Counted from the stretch's first letter, positions 1-8,528 are shown. The stretch is 46,633 nt of DNA from Clostridiales bacterium (GCA_015069385.1 SVIS01000011.1:1-46633); one strand, 5' to 3'. Made by a program: numbers and translations. Notes: generated by a model from the letters alone, not told the origin.

Positions 1-2
1 GT

Positions 3-1397
3 GAAGATGGCGAACCGGTGTTAGAGGCAAATAAAGAGTATTTAACATACATAAAAGACTCTGCCACAGTATCAACATCAACTACACCACTAGAAATACG
101 AGGAGCCGATGCATCATTAAGTTTTGGAGATAAATATTTTAGTGACCTAACAACAACAGGCAATCCAGAAGATATAAAAATTGTATTAACATTTACAAAT
201 GTATCAGATTTTAATGTTTTAGTAAAAGCAGACTTAACATTAAGTACAAGTAGCAATACGAGCATATTAATAAATGCTGATAAAACAGCCTTGCTGTTAG
301 ACCAAACAGGAGAAACAGCAACAGCGAGCATAACATTCACCTTATCATTGCAACCAGATGAAAATGGAGAATACCAAAGTATAACAACAGCAGCAAACCT
401 ATCATTAAATATATCACTAGAAAAATGTGCATATGCATCAACCGATATGCGTACAGATATAGCATTAAAGACCTTTACAACAACCGAACAAGAGGCAATA
501 AAAACTTCCTGTGGTGTTATGAGTGAATTGCGAGATATATTCCCTGACACCCTTTTAGACACTCTCTTATGCTATGCAGAACGCTTTCCATATTATATAG
601 AAATGGGAACAGAGGTATCAACAGGTGCTAAACTAAGATGGCTAGTAGTAGGCACAGATGATGGTTCAGGCAATATTAAAGCCTTAACAAATGAAGATAG
701 AATAGTACTAGGCTTAGGCTTAATGTTAAAAGATAAAGAATATTACATGCTATCAGAAAAAATATTATATACAGAATCAGTGACTAACTATGGCTTATCA
801 TTCCAAAATGCATACACAAATAGTGGAAATTATTTAAACACTAAGTATTGTGTTAAAGCCAATGACTACGCAACAAGCACAATTCGTGAATATTTAAAGG
901 GCGGAGAAGTAAATAGAGAGGCAACTCTTGCAAGCGGAGTATACTCAGGTAGTGGTACTTTAGTTTCCTTCGGAAATACATATTCTTTTACAACCGAAGA
1001 AACAAATAAAATAGTAGCAAGACCACTCGCTGACCTATATAACGAAGAAGCAATAGCAAACGAAGTAGCCGAAATGAAAACAGTACCAACTTCAACAACA
1101 TCAACACCAGTAGATACAACTGCCGATAATTTTTGGCTACTTAGTCAAACCGAAGTGGAGACTATATTTGCCGAAGACTACATAATTGGCTCAAGGGAAG
1201 ATTATGATTGCCCATTCTATATATCAGCCCGTACTTCTATACAGGGGGCTGAAGATAGCAATATGTGGTGGCTTCGTTCGGCTTGCGCACAAGGCGCCGA
1301 TGGGCATTGGGCTCGTCATGTAGATGGTGGGGGTATGCTTGATGGACACCATGTAGGCGACACTGGTACCGGCATCCGTCCAGCTTTCAAAATTTAA
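3..1397 (+). CDS. Surface protein with DUF6273-like C-terminal domain (5' end outside window)
   Basis: The reading frame is open to the window edge, so the start and any signal peptide lie upstream; the GTG at position 18 is not a believable start. The first ~150 residues are Thr/Ser-rich beta-strand-like sequence of the type seen in secreted TasA-like domains. From about residue 200 the protein follows the DUF6273 pattern: YYMLSEKIL, a STIREYLKG motif, FTTEETNKIV, NFWLLSQTEVE, then WWLRSA and a terminal GIRPAFKI. The body uses A-ending codons (aca, ata, gca) unlike the neighbouring housekeeping genes. The last 110 bases switch to GC-rich codons ending mainly in C or T, which suggests a DGR variable region. 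The function is unknown; cell-surface display is inferred from the family and from its relatives at 45476 and 46310. Confidence 0.75.
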   Translation, partial: EDGEPVLEANKEYLTYIKDSATVSTSTTPLEIRGADASLSFGDKYFSDLTTTGNPEDIKIVLTFTNVSDFNVLVKADLTLSTSSNTSILINADKTALLLDQTGETATASITFTLSLQPDENGEYQSITTAANLSLNISLEKCAYASTDMRTDIALKTFTTTEQEAIKTSCGVMSELRDIFPDTLLDTLLCYAERFPYYIEMGTEVSTGAKLRWLVVGTDDGSGNIKALTNEDRIVLGLGLMLKDKEYYMLSEKILYTESVTNYGLSFQNAYTNSGNYLNTKYCVKANDYATSTIREYLKGGEVNREATLASGVYSGSGTLVSFGNTYSFTTEETNKIVARPLADLYNEEAIANEVAEMKTVPTSTTSTPVDTTADNFWLLSQTEVETIFAEDYIIGSREDYDCPFYISARTSIQGAEDSNMWWLRSACAQGADGHWARHVDGGGMLDGHHVGDTGTGIRPAFKI

Positions 1398-1470
1398 TAC
1401 CATATATAGCAAAAATTAACTTAAATGTTAAATACATTTCATATGTTTAAAATATTAACTTTAAACAACA

Positions 1471-1510
1471 AACCAAATTTTACCAATATGGTAAGGTTTG
1501 GTTTTTATTT
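1471..1510 (+). terminator. Rho-independent terminator after the surface-protein gene
   Basis: A 14-bp stem (1471-1484 with 1490-1503, two G-T wobbles) has a 5-nt loop and is followed by a T-rich tail. Confidence 0.8.
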
Positions 1511-1551
1511 TATAAAGTTAAAAAGCAAACAAACTTTTATTCAACAAAACC

Positions 1552-1580
1552 TTGACTTAAATAGTAAAAGCATTTATAAT
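1552..1580 (+). promoter_or_regulatory. Sigma-A type promoter of the small membrane protein-secG operon
   Basis: TTGACT (1552-1557), 17-bp spacer, TATAAT (1575-1580); the ATG follows 20 nt later. Confidence 0.75.
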
Positions 1581-1600
1581 ATAAAAGTTAAAGGTGGCAT

Positions 1601-1819
1601 ATGGAAGTATTTTTTAATAATGTAATCACTTTTATAAATGGCTGGGATCCATTTTTAAAGGTTTTGGTTATTGGAATGTTATTATTAATTGATGTGCTTT
1701 GTGCTATTCAAATTGTAAAAACACATGTTAATCCTAAAAAGCCTGTTTTTAAAATTTTACAATTTGTTTTTTTTGCATTATTTCTTGCACTTACAATTTT
1801 TGTATGCGCACATGTTTAA
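1601..1819 (+). CDS. Small two-helix membrane protein upstream of secG
   Basis: This 72-residue protein has two hydrophobic segments (about residues 18-38 and 50-70) separated by a short basic loop containing NPKKP. The start ATG is supported by AAAGGTGG a few bases upstream and by a strong promoter ending 20 nt before it. secG begins 18 nt after the stop with no terminator between them, so the two are probably co-transcribed. I do not recognise the family. Its size, topology and position suggest a membrane partner of the Sec channel or a divergent SecG-like paralogue, but that is inference from context only. An in-frame 66-residue reading frame just upstream (1425-1625) is not supported. Confidence 0.6.
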   Translation: MEVFFNNVITFINGWDPFLKVLVIGMLLLIDVLCAIQIVKTHVNPKKPVFKILQFVFFALFLALTIFVCAHV

Positions 1820-1837
1820 AAGGGGTTTAAAAATTTT

Positions 1838-2128
1838 ATGTTAAAAATGTTACTCGCTTCTAGTGATTTTGTTACTACAGTATTTCCTGTTGTTAGAATA
1901 GTTTGCATGGTTATTATTTGTTTACTTGCAATTGGTTTAATTATTACAACAATTCTTCAATCTAGCGCTGATGAAAATGGTGCTACTGCTGTAACTGGGC
2001 AAGAAAGTTATTATTCGCAAAACAAAGGTGAAAGCCGCGATGGTAAACTTAAAAAATTAACTGTAATTTTTGCTAGCATAATTGTATTTTGCATCTTGTT
2101 ATATTTTATAACTTGGGTAATAATGTAA
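1838..2128 (+). CDS. secG: Preprotein translocase subunit SecG
   Basis: 96 residues with two membrane helices (about 15-40 and 72-95). Between them is the SecG hallmark: an LQSS segment entering the membrane, a Gly/Ala-rich stretch (NGATAVTG), and a polar basic loop (SRDGKLKKLT). SecG is the small auxiliary subunit of the SecYEG channel that supports SecA-driven export. The start is preceded by AAAAGGGG. The position directly before rnr-smpB-ssrA matches the conserved Firmicutes order and strengthens the call. A terminator follows 13 nt after the stop, so rnr is probably transcribed separately or by read-through. Confidence 0.9.
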   Translation: MLKMLLASSDFVTTVFPVVRIVCMVIICLLAIGLIITTILQSSADENGATAVTGQESYYSQNKGESRDGKLKKLTVIFASIIVFCILLYFITWVIM

Positions 2129-2141
2129 TTATTTAACATGT

Positions 2142-2166
2142 AAGGGCTTGTAAAAGCCCTTTTTTG
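2142..2166 (+). terminator. Terminator after secG
   Basis: A perfect 8-bp stem (AAGGGCTT/AAGCCCTT) with a 4-nt loop is followed by a T run. It lies between secG and rnr and may act as an attenuator for rnr. Confidence 0.8.
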
Positions 2167-2220
2167 TTGCAAAAAATTATAGTAAATTGTAATATATTTA
2201 AAGAGGTAAAATTTAGTTTT

Positions 2221-4314
2221 ATGGTAAAAAATCAAGTAATAGACTTTTTAAAAAGAACAAAAAAGAAATATAAAAATAAAAATGAATTTATTTTAACATT
2301 AGCAAATTGTTATGGTGAAAATTATAACATTGTAAAAAATTTAATTAACTCTATGTTAGAGTCAGGTATTATTGTAGAACTTTACCCGGGTAAATATAAA
2401 CTACTTGGTGATACAAATTATGTAAAAGGTAAACTAATTGGAAATAATAAAGGCTTTGCATTTGTAGATGTAGGTGACCCAAATGTGCCAGATTTTTTTA
2501 TTCCACCAAACAAACTTAATGGTGCTTTTAATGGTGATGTTGTTTTAATTAATCCACTTTATAAAACAGAACTTAGCCAAGAGGCAGAAGTAATAAAAGT
2601 GTTAGAGCGCAACAATACAACTTTGGTGGGTACATTTCAAAAGCAAAAAAGCGGTGGCGTTGTAGTGCCTGATAACAATAAGTTTAGCAAACAAGTTTTT
2701 GTATCTTCTAAAAACATTTTGGGTGCCACAAGTGGGCAAAAGGTAGTTGTTAAAGTAATTTTCTCACATAATTCTGATAAAGTAACCGGCGAAGTGATTG
2801 AAGTTTTGGGGCAAGAAGATGATTTTAAAACATTGCAACTTGCTCTAATTCGTTCACATAAGTTATATGAAGAGTTTCCAACTGAAGTATTAGATGAAGC
2901 AATGCGTACTCCGCAAAAAGTTTCTGAAAAAGAAATTGAGGGTAGGCTCGATTTACGTAATGAACTTACTTTTACAATAGATGGTGCCGATGCACGTGAT
3001 TTTGATGATGCAGTTTCAATAAGCAAAAAAGGTAAAAATTATGTGCTAGGGGTGCATATTGCAGATGTCGGACATTATGTAAAATATAATACCGAACTTG
3101 ATAACGAGGCATATTTAAGAGGTACTAGTTCATATTTTCCAAATCTTGTTTTACCTATGCTTCCTAAAGAACTTTCAAATGGCATTTGTTCGCTTAACGA
3201 AGGTGTAGATAGGCTTACTCTTTCGTGTATAATGGAAGTAAAACCAACAGGCGAAGTTGTTGACTATAAAATATGTGAAAGCGTAATTAATAGTAAAAAA
3301 CGCTTTACATATGATGAAGTTTATGCAATTCTTTGTGAAGAAAAACAGGCTTGTGAAGCATTTGCACAATTTAAAGAATCAATTATTTTAATGAATGAAC
3401 TTTCTAAAATTTTGGGTGATGTTAAAAAAGCAAATGGAATGTTAAATTTAGATATACCAGAAGTTTATTTTGAATTAGATGAAAATGAAAAGGTAAAAGT
3501 TGTAAAACCAAGAGATAGAAACGATGCCCATATTTTAATTGAAAACTTTATGGTTCTTGCAAACGAAACTGTTGCAAAGCGCTATGCCACAAGAAAATAT
3601 CCATTTGTATATCGTGTGCATGAAAAACCAACACGTGAAAAAATTGAAAACTTTAACTACTTTTTAAATAGTCTTGGGGTTTCCACTCCGGAAATTTTAG
3701 ATGAAATTTCACCAAGTTATGTACAAGAGATTTTAAAAAGTTTAGAAGGTAAAGAGTTTGAACAAACTTGTAACAAAATGCTTCTTCGTTCACTTCAAAA
3801 GGCACGTTATGCCGAAGACTGTTTAGGGCATTTTGGTTTGGCGCTTGAATATTATTGTCACTTTACAAGCCCAATTAGGCGTTATCCTGACCTTTGTATT
3901 CATAGAATTATAAAAGAAGATTTAAAAAAGCCTTTATCCCGTGAACGTATTGAGGAATTAAATGATTATGTTGTTGATGCTTCATTTCGTTCTAGTGAAC
4001 GTGAGCGTAATGCAACCGAGGCAGAACGTGATGTGGATGATTTATATAAAACATATTACATGCAAGATCATTTAAATGAAGAGTTTATGGGCATTATTTC
4101 AGGTGTGCAATCTTATGGTTTTTATGTAGAACTAGATAATACAATCGAGGGTTTGGTAAGAGTTGAAAACTTACCAGAAGATAGTTATTTATTCTACGAA
4201 AAATCATATAAATTAAAAGGTCAGTCGCATTGCTATTCTTTAGGTGATAAAGTAAAAGTAAAAGCAATTATGGCTAATATGGCAGAGCGAAAAATTGAGT
4301 TTGTTTTGGCTTAA
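2221..4314 (+). CDS. rnr: Ribonuclease R (RNase II/RNB family 3'-5' exoribonuclease)
   Basis: A 697-residue processive 3'-5' exoribonuclease able to degrade structured RNA; it is the partner of tmRNA-SmpB in removing defective mRNAs. Domains in order are an N-terminal helix-turn-helix (about 1-60), cold-shock domains, the RNB catalytic domain with the active-site pattern DGADARDFDDAVS (about residues 255-270), and a C-terminal S1 domain (GIISGVQSYGFYVEL, about 620 onward). The length is typical. I chose the ATG at 2221: an AAAGAGGT ribosome site lies about 14 nt upstream, somewhat far. An upstream TTG at 2164 sits in the secG terminator and is unlikely. smpB follows after 12 nt, giving an rnr-smpB unit. 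Confidence 0.95.
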   Translation: MVKNQVIDFLKRTKKKYKNKNEFILTLANCYGENYNIVKNLINSMLESGIIVELYPGKYKLLGDTNYVKGKLIGNNKGFAFVDVGDPNVPDFFIPPNKLNGAFNGDVVLINPLYKTELSQEAEVIKVLERNNTTLVGTFQKQKSGGVVVPDNNKFSKQVFVSSKNILGATSGQKVVVKVIFSHNSDKVTGEVIEVLGQEDDFKTLQLALIRSHKLYEEFPTEVLDEAMRTPQKVSEKEIEGRLDLRNELTFTIDGADARDFDDAVSISKKGKNYVLGVHIADVGHYVKYNTELDNEAYLRGTSSYFPNLVLPMLPKELSNGICSLNEGVDRLTLSCIMEVKPTGEVVDYKICESVINSKKRFTYDEVYAILCEEKQACEAFAQFKESIILMNELSKILGDVKKANGMLNLDIPEVYFELDENEKVKVVKPRDRNDAHILIENFMVLANETVAKRYATRKYPFVYRVHEKPTREKIENFNYFLNSLGVSTPEILDEISPSYVQEILKSLEGKEFEQTCNKMLLRSLQKARYAEDCLGHFGLALEYYCHFTSPIRRYPDLCIHRIIKEDLKKPLSRERIEELNDYVVDASFRSSERERNATEAERDVDDLYKTYYMQDHLNEEFMGIISGVQSYGFYVELDNTIEGLVRVENLPEDSYLFYEKSYKLKGQSHCYSLGDKVKVKAIMANMAERKIEFVLA

Positions 4315-4326
4315 AAAGAGGTAAAA

Positions 4327-4785
4327 ATGTCACAAAATATTATTGCGAATAATAAAAAAGCATATTTTGAATATTTTATAGAAGAAACATTCGAGGCTGG
4401 AATTGTTTTGGTTGGAGCAGAAGTTAAATCTGTTCGTGACGGCGGAATTAGTTTGCTTGATAGTTTTATAATGCTTAAAAACCAAGAAGTATTTTTAAAA
4501 AATGCATATATTAAACCTTTTGAAAAGGCTTCGGCATTTGCTCCAGATAGTAAAAGAGACAGAAAATTACTTTTAAATAAACGTGAAATTCAAAAATTAA
4601 TAAGAGGGAAAAAAGAAAAAAGCTTAACTATTGTACCACTAAAAGTTTATTTTAAAAATAACAAAGTAAAAATTGAAATAGCATTAGCAAAAGGTAAAAA
4701 ACTTTACGATAAAAAAGATACTTTAAAAGAAAAGTCCCTTAAAAAAGACATTGCGCAAGCAACAAAACATTTAAAACAATATTAA
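4327..4785 (+). CDS. smpB: SsrA-binding protein SmpB
   Basis: A 152-residue RNA-binding protein that brings alanyl-tmRNA to stalled ribosomes. It begins with the family pattern NKKAYFEYFIEETFEAGI, followed by the conserved LVGAEVKSVR segment and a Lys-rich C-terminal tail (GKKLYDKKDTLKEKSLKKD) that fits into the empty mRNA channel. The length is normal for the family. AAAGAGG lies just upstream of the ATG. It sits 12 nt after rnr and is convergent with ssrA, with a shared bidirectional terminator between them. Confidence 0.96.
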   Translation: MSQNIIANNKKAYFEYFIEETFEAGIVLVGAEVKSVRDGGISLLDSFIMLKNQEVFLKNAYIKPFEKASAFAPDSKRDRKLLLNKREIQKLIRGKKEKSLTIVPLKVYFKNNKVKIEIALAKGKKLYDKKDTLKEKSLKKDIAQATKHLKQY

Positions 4786-4794
4786 ATTATTAAT

Positions 4795-4826
4795 AAAAAA
4801 GCACAATATTATATTGTGCTTTTTTA
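4795..4826. terminator. Bidirectional terminator between smpB and ssrA
   Basis: An 8-bp GC-containing stem (4801-4808/4812-4819) is flanked by A6 on the left and T6 on the right, so it works on both strands. Confidence 0.85.
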
Positions 4827-4834
4827 ATCAAATT

Positions 4835-5191
4835 TGGTGGAGGCGTCGAGAATTGAACTCGAGTCCGAAATTTATCTTAAAATCTTTCTACATGTTTATT
4901 TTGTGATTTAAGATTTGGTTTTTATGCTTTCACAAACAAAATCATAAATTCCTATCCCTAAATATAAGATTAGAAAGCAAGGAGACTATCTAAAATTTGT
5001 GCTAAAAATATAAAAATTTAAAACACTAGCACTTGTTTTAAACTCGCTTATTACTTAAACCTTAAGCAGCTAAAGCGTAGCTATTTGAATTATTTGCGTT
5101 TATTCGCGTGACCTTTTTTTAGGTGGCACTGGTCAAACCACCACATGCTTTTATTTGTTTGATATAACCCCGTCGAAACCAAATCGCCCCC
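4835..5191 (-). ncRNA. ssrA: Transfer-messenger RNA (tmRNA)
   Basis: Read on the minus strand, the RNA starts GGGGGCGATTTGGTTTCGAC and ends with a T-arm (GTTCAATTC) and an encoded CCA at 4835-4837. The 7-bp acceptor stem pairs 5185-5191 with 4839-4845 (one G-U). The tag reading frame runs from 5097 down to 5062: GCA resume codon, then AAT AAT TCA AAT AGC TAC GCT TTA GCT GCT TAA, giving the peptide ANNSNSYALAA with the standard ALAA degradation signal for Clp proteases. Length about 357 nt. It is convergent with smpB, as in many Firmicutes where the loci are adjacent. Confidence 0.96.
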
Positions 5192-5197
5192 AAGGAG

Positions 5198-5233
5198 ATT
5201 CATGATTATAAGAAAGGTTTTATAATCATGAAT
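5198..5233 (-). promoter_or_regulatory. 14-bp perfect hairpin in the ssrA leader
   Basis: Arms 5198-5211 and 5220-5233 are perfectly complementary around an 8-nt loop, ending 6 nt before the mature tmRNA 5' end and lying downstream of the ssrA promoter. It would form in the precursor transcript (processing signal) or could be a protein-binding palindrome. Confidence 0.6.
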
Positions 5234-5252
5234 GAAGAAAAACTTCTTAAAC

Positions 5253-5282
5253 ATTATATGTTAATCCAGATCAATTTGTCAA
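5253..5282 (-). promoter_or_regulatory. Promoter of ssrA
   Basis: On the minus strand: TTGACA (5277-5282), 18-bp spacer, TATAAT (5253-5258), both boxes perfect consensus. This implies a leader of about 55 nt before the mature tmRNA end. Confidence 0.85.
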
Positions 5283-5318
5283 TAAGCATATAAGTAAATT
5301 GGTAGTTAAAATTTATTA

Positions 5319-5347
5319 TTGAAATTGGTTTCATTATATGTTACAAT
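5319..5347 (+). promoter_or_regulatory. Promoter of the 5368 gene
   Basis: TTGAAA (5319-5324), 17-bp spacer, TACAAT (5342-5347). Confidence 0.6.
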
Positions 5348-5367
5348 GTTTGTAAATGGGGGAGCAT

Positions 5368-5685
5368 ATGATTTTTGCAATTAAGTATGAAGAAAAGAAA
5401 AAAATTACCAAAGAACAATTACAAAAAACTAATAGTGCCATAATTAGTGTTGGAGTTTTGGATGTTTATTTTAAAAGTTCAAAAGAGGCAAACATAACTG
5501 CCAAAGAATTATCAAAAGCACATTTAGATGATGGTATTATGTATTCAGTTTTTAGAGTATCTAAAAATGCTGAAAAGTTTATTCCAAAAGAATCTGTTGT
5601 AAATACTTCTGAAGAATTTTATTTACTCTATGAACAAAAACTCAATAAAAGACAACACAAAACAGATGAAATAAGAGAATATTAA
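5368..5685 (+). CDS. Hypothetical protein, 105 aa
   Basis: I do not recognise this family. It is a small soluble alpha/beta-looking protein with no signal peptide or membrane segment, a Lys-rich N-terminal third, and a charged C-terminal tail (NKRQHKTDEIREY). I chose the ATG at 5368 because GGGGGAG precedes it; an in-frame ATG 12 nt earlier (5356) overlaps that ribosome site. A consensus-like promoter lies just upstream. The next gene starts 26 nt after the stop, preceded by AAAGAGG and with no terminator between, so the two unknown genes likely form one transcript that ends at the terminator at 6742. Confidence 0.6.
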   Translation: MIFAIKYEEKKKITKEQLQKTNSAIISVGVLDVYFKSSKEANITAKELSKAHLDDGIMYSVFRVSKNAEKFIPKESVVNTSEEFYLLYEQKLNKRQHKTDEIREY

Positions 5686-5711
5686 AATAATTTATAAAAA
5701 GAGGTAATATT

Positions 5712-6737
5712 ATGCCAAGAGGTTACACCTTAACAAGTTATTATGATGCAGCAAGGGCAATGCACAGAAAAATATATTCGCGTGAAATAAAAAGATTATC
5801 TAGCGTTATTAAAACATATGATTATCTAAATCATAATTTATATGGTTTAATTATTTCATCAATAAATAATGGAATTGAAGATAATTTAGGTGAACTATCA
5901 AGTAAATTGCACCATGTTTCTCGTGCCGATATTGGTGTTAATAAAAGTTCTCTTTTGCAAGACTTTATGAGTCCGCTTGAGTTAAGGCTTAATGCTATAG
6001 CAATTCGTAGTGCATATATAGAAATAAGTAGAATTAAAAATAATTGTCGTCTTTCTGACATACAAGATATATGTTATAGGGCAGGGCAAAATGCGGCACT
6101 TAATTTTAGAACATTAAAGCAAGGTAAAAATATCTTTGATATGCAAATAAATTCGCCGGTACTTAGTACAAAGCCAATAATTAAAAAGTATGATGAGGCA
6201 TTAAAACTTGGCACATATCCTAAAAATGCACCAATCGAATATACCGATTATAGAAAAGAGGAAAGAAGGCAATTATTGATTCAAAATCAAATTGTTTTCA
6301 ATAATATAAAAGAAGAGTTAACAAGGCTTGGTTTTGTAGATAAAGCAAGTCGTAAAATGGCTTTTAAAATGTTAAATCTTGGATATTATTTCGTAGAGGA
6401 TCCAAAAACGGGAAGTTTAGAACTTACAACATTGTTATATTATGATTATTTGGAAGAACAATTTGAACATACTGAACTAGAAATGAATTTGGAAAAACTA
6501 GGTATGGCTAAAGAAAGGTTAAAAACATTAAAGCCAGGCATAAGTTATAATGCAATGTTGTCAGAAATGTATAAAACTGGGCACAAAGCGCGTGCAATAA
6601 TTGTTCAAGAACATGGTATGTTGCCAGAAATGTTTCCTGGTTTTTACCAAGTATATTCCGAGGCGGAAAAAATTAATGTTATAAACAAAGAACGTTTTAC
6701 TAATGTAAATAAACCCAATATAAATAAAGATAAGTAA
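5712..6737 (+). CDS. Hypothetical protein, 341 aa
   Basis: An unrecognised, soluble, mostly helical protein rich in Lys, Arg, Asn and Tyr; no signal peptide, membrane segment or familiar catalytic motif is visible. AGAGGT precedes the ATG. It is co-oriented with the 105-residue gene 26 nt upstream and closed by a strong terminator. Codon use matches the housekeeping genes around it, so recent acquisition is not indicated. The pair sits between ssrA and the convergent maf-galE operon and gives no functional clue from context. Confidence 0.65.
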   Translation: MPRGYTLTSYYDAARAMHRKIYSREIKRLSSVIKTYDYLNHNLYGLIISSINNGIEDNLGELSSKLHHVSRADIGVNKSSLLQDFMSPLELRLNAIAIRSAYIEISRIKNNCRLSDIQDICYRAGQNAALNFRTLKQGKNIFDMQINSPVLSTKPIIKKYDEALKLGTYPKNAPIEYTDYRKEERRQLLIQNQIVFNNIKEELTRLGFVDKASRKMAFKMLNLGYYFVEDPKTGSLELTTLLYYDYLEEQFEHTELEMNLEKLGMAKERLKTLKPGISYNAMLSEMYKTGHKARAIIVQEHGMLPEMFPGFYQVYSEAEKINVINKERFTNVNKPNINKDK

Positions 6738-6741
6738 AATT

Positions 6742-6770
6742 AAACTACTCTAACTCAGAGTAGTTTTTTA
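6742..6770 (+). terminator. Terminator of the 5368-5712 unit
   Basis: Perfect 10-bp stem (AAACTACTCT/AGAGTAGTTT), 5-nt loop, T tail. Confidence 0.9.
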
Positions 6771-6895
6771 ATTCAACCAATATTATATTTAGTTGATTTA
6801 ATTAAAAATTAGTTAGAATTAAATTTTTATTTTAAAAAAGAAAATTTATTTATAAGAAAGTGAAAAATATATATTTTTGATCAATATTCTATAAT

Positions 6896-6924
6896 AAAAA
6901 AGCCATGATAATTCACGGCTTTTT
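6896..6924 (-). terminator. Terminator of the maf-galE operon
   Basis: A GCC/GGC-based stem with one mismatch and A/T flanks; the minus-strand T tail lies at 6896-6901. The galE stop codon falls inside the hairpin. Confidence 0.75.
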
Positions 6925-7920
6925 GTTTAAAGATTTGGTAAATTCAACTTGGCTTTGTAGCATATCGAGCAAATTGCATTTAGGAGAATAATCTATATTT
7001 TTTACAATAAAACTATTATCAACTTCAATTAATGGTACTTCGTTTGGTCGGGCAGGGTTTATTTTGTAATCTAGATTTTTATTATAAATTTTTTCTAAAG
7101 ATTTAATTACATCTAAAACAGAATATGTAATTTTACCATTACCAACAATAATTGTTTTAAGTCCTTGATTTTTTTGCGTACAAAATTTAAAAACCACTTC
7201 TGTGAGGTCTTTTATATCAATAAAGTCTCTAACACAAGATCCATCTTTTGTAGGATGAGTATTGCCGTTTATAGAAATTTGTTCGCCGACTTCTATCTTT
7301 TTAACTAATTGAGGAAAAAGTGTTGAATATTCACATGTAGGATTATCTCCAAGCATTACATTATTACGAGCGCCAACTGGATTTGTGAAGCGGAATAATA
7401 TTGCAGTTGAATCAGGTGTGTTTTTTTGCCATTTAGTTATAATTTTTTCACATTCAACTTTGCTTTTTGCATATGGAGATAAAGCGTTTAGCGGATGATT
7501 AATATCTAAAGGCAAATAAACAGGATTTCCATAAACGGAAATAGATGAAGCAAAATAAATCTCTTTTACATTGGATTTATTCATTGAATTTAGCAAACTT
7601 TGTGTACCATCAATATTATTTTTTAAATATTCCTGTTCTTTAATAAAACTTTCAGCAATATATTTTTTTGCTGCTAGATGAATTACGGCATTAATTTTAT
7701 TTTCTTGCAAAATTTCAGTTAAAAATTGCTCGTTGCGAATATCGCAATTAAAGAATTTTATTTTAGTTTTAAAATACTTTTCTAAATTATTTATAGCCAA
7801 TAAGTTCGAGTTTGAAAGATTATCAACAACTATAGCATTAAAATCATTTTTTAATAAATAATAAATTAAGTTTGTACCAATATAACCGGCTCCGCCAGTA
7901 ATTAAAAATGTTTTTTTCAT
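6913..7920 (-). CDS. galE: UDP-glucose 4-epimerase (GalE-like, extended SDR)
   Basis: A 335-residue NAD-dependent epimerase interconverting UDP-glucose and UDP-galactose (or the N-acetyl forms) for cell-surface glycans. The N-terminal Rossmann motif is GGAGYIGTNL; the catalytic region has ASSISVYG and the YAKSK (YxxxK) motif at about residues 150-154; a RFTNPVGA substrate-binding segment follows, then SCVRDFIDIKDL. The length is normal. The start is preceded by AAGGA. The gene begins 7 nt after maf, so the two are co-transcribed. Exact substrate preference (UDP-Glc or UDP-GlcNAc) cannot be decided from sequence. Confidence 0.9.
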   Translation of the reverse strand: MKKTFLITGGAGYIGTNLIYYLLKNDFNAIVVDNLSNSNLLAINNLEKYFKTKIKFFNCDIRNEQFLTEILQENKINAVIHLAAKKYIAESFIKEQEYLKNNIDGTQSLLNSMNKSNVKEIYFASSISVYGNPVYLPLDINHPLNALSPYAKSKVECEKIITKWQKNTPDSTAILFRFTNPVGARNNVMLGDNPTCEYSTLFPQLVKKIEVGEQISINGNTHPTKDGSCVRDFIDIKDLTEVVFKFCTQKNQGLKTIIVGNGKITYSVLDVIKSLEKIYNKNLDYKINPARPNEVPLIEVDNSFIVKNIDYSPKCNLLDMLQSQVEFTKSLNKKP

Positions 7921-7927
7921 ATTATCC

Positions 7928-8509
7928 TTATATTTTTAAAATTTCTTCTTTATATAAAATTTGAAATAGTAAATGAGTGGGCAGACCAATTATTGTTGAA
8001 TATGATCCTTTAATTTTTTCAATAAACATACCCGATTTACCTTGAACAGCATAAGCACCTGCTTTATCTTTATATTCATCATTTTGTAAATATTCATCTA
8101 TCATTTTTTCAGATAATTTTAAAAATTTAACTTTGCTGTAACTATGCGTTAAATATTCTTTTTTTATTCCATCTTTTTCAATAATAACACATAAACTGGT
8201 AGCAACTTTATGCCAATTTCCGCTTAAAGTTTTAAGCATGTTTTTTGCTTCTTCTTTGCTTTTTGGTTTACCAAAAAGTTTGTGTTTAACAACAACCATT
8301 GTATCAGAACCAATTACAACTCTGTTGCCGGAAGTTTGCGAAAAAATGTCATCTGCTTTTTGCTTGGCAAGACTTTCGCTTAATTTAGATAAACTTAAAT
8401 TTTGACACATGTTTTCTTCTTTTTCACTTGGTATAATTTCATATGTTAATCCCATAAGTGATAGTAACTCTTTTCTTCTTGGAGATTTAGATGCAAGTAT
8501 TATTCTCAT
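7928..8509 (-). CDS. maf: Maf family nucleotide pyrophosphatase
   Basis: A 193-residue house-cleaning nucleoside triphosphate pyrophosphatase thought to remove non-canonical or modified nucleotides; Maf is also linked to septum control. The N-terminal signature ILASKSPRRKELL is followed by the catalytic GSDTMVVV segment (about residues 67-74), KPKSKEEAKNML, and DKAGAYAVQGKSGMFIEKI with the conserved GSYSTIIGLP near the end. All family blocks are present. The start follows AAAGGA. It is the first gene of the maf-galE operon, with its promoter at 8542-8570. Confidence 0.93.
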   Translation of the reverse strand: MRIILASKSPRRKELLSLMGLTYEIIPSEKEENMCQNLSLSKLSESLAKQKADDIFSQTSGNRVVIGSDTMVVVKHKLFGKPKSKEEAKNMLKTLSGNWHKVATSLCVIIEKDGIKKEYLTHSYSKVKFLKLSEKMIDEYLQNDEYKDKAGAYAVQGKSGMFIEKIKGSYSTIIGLPTHLLFQILYKEEILKI

Positions 8510-8528
8510 ATATTTTCCTTTTGATTAG

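Noticed and set aside
1425..1625. 66-aa reading frame after the first surface gene
   Set aside because: It runs through a terminator and a promoter and has no ribosome site.
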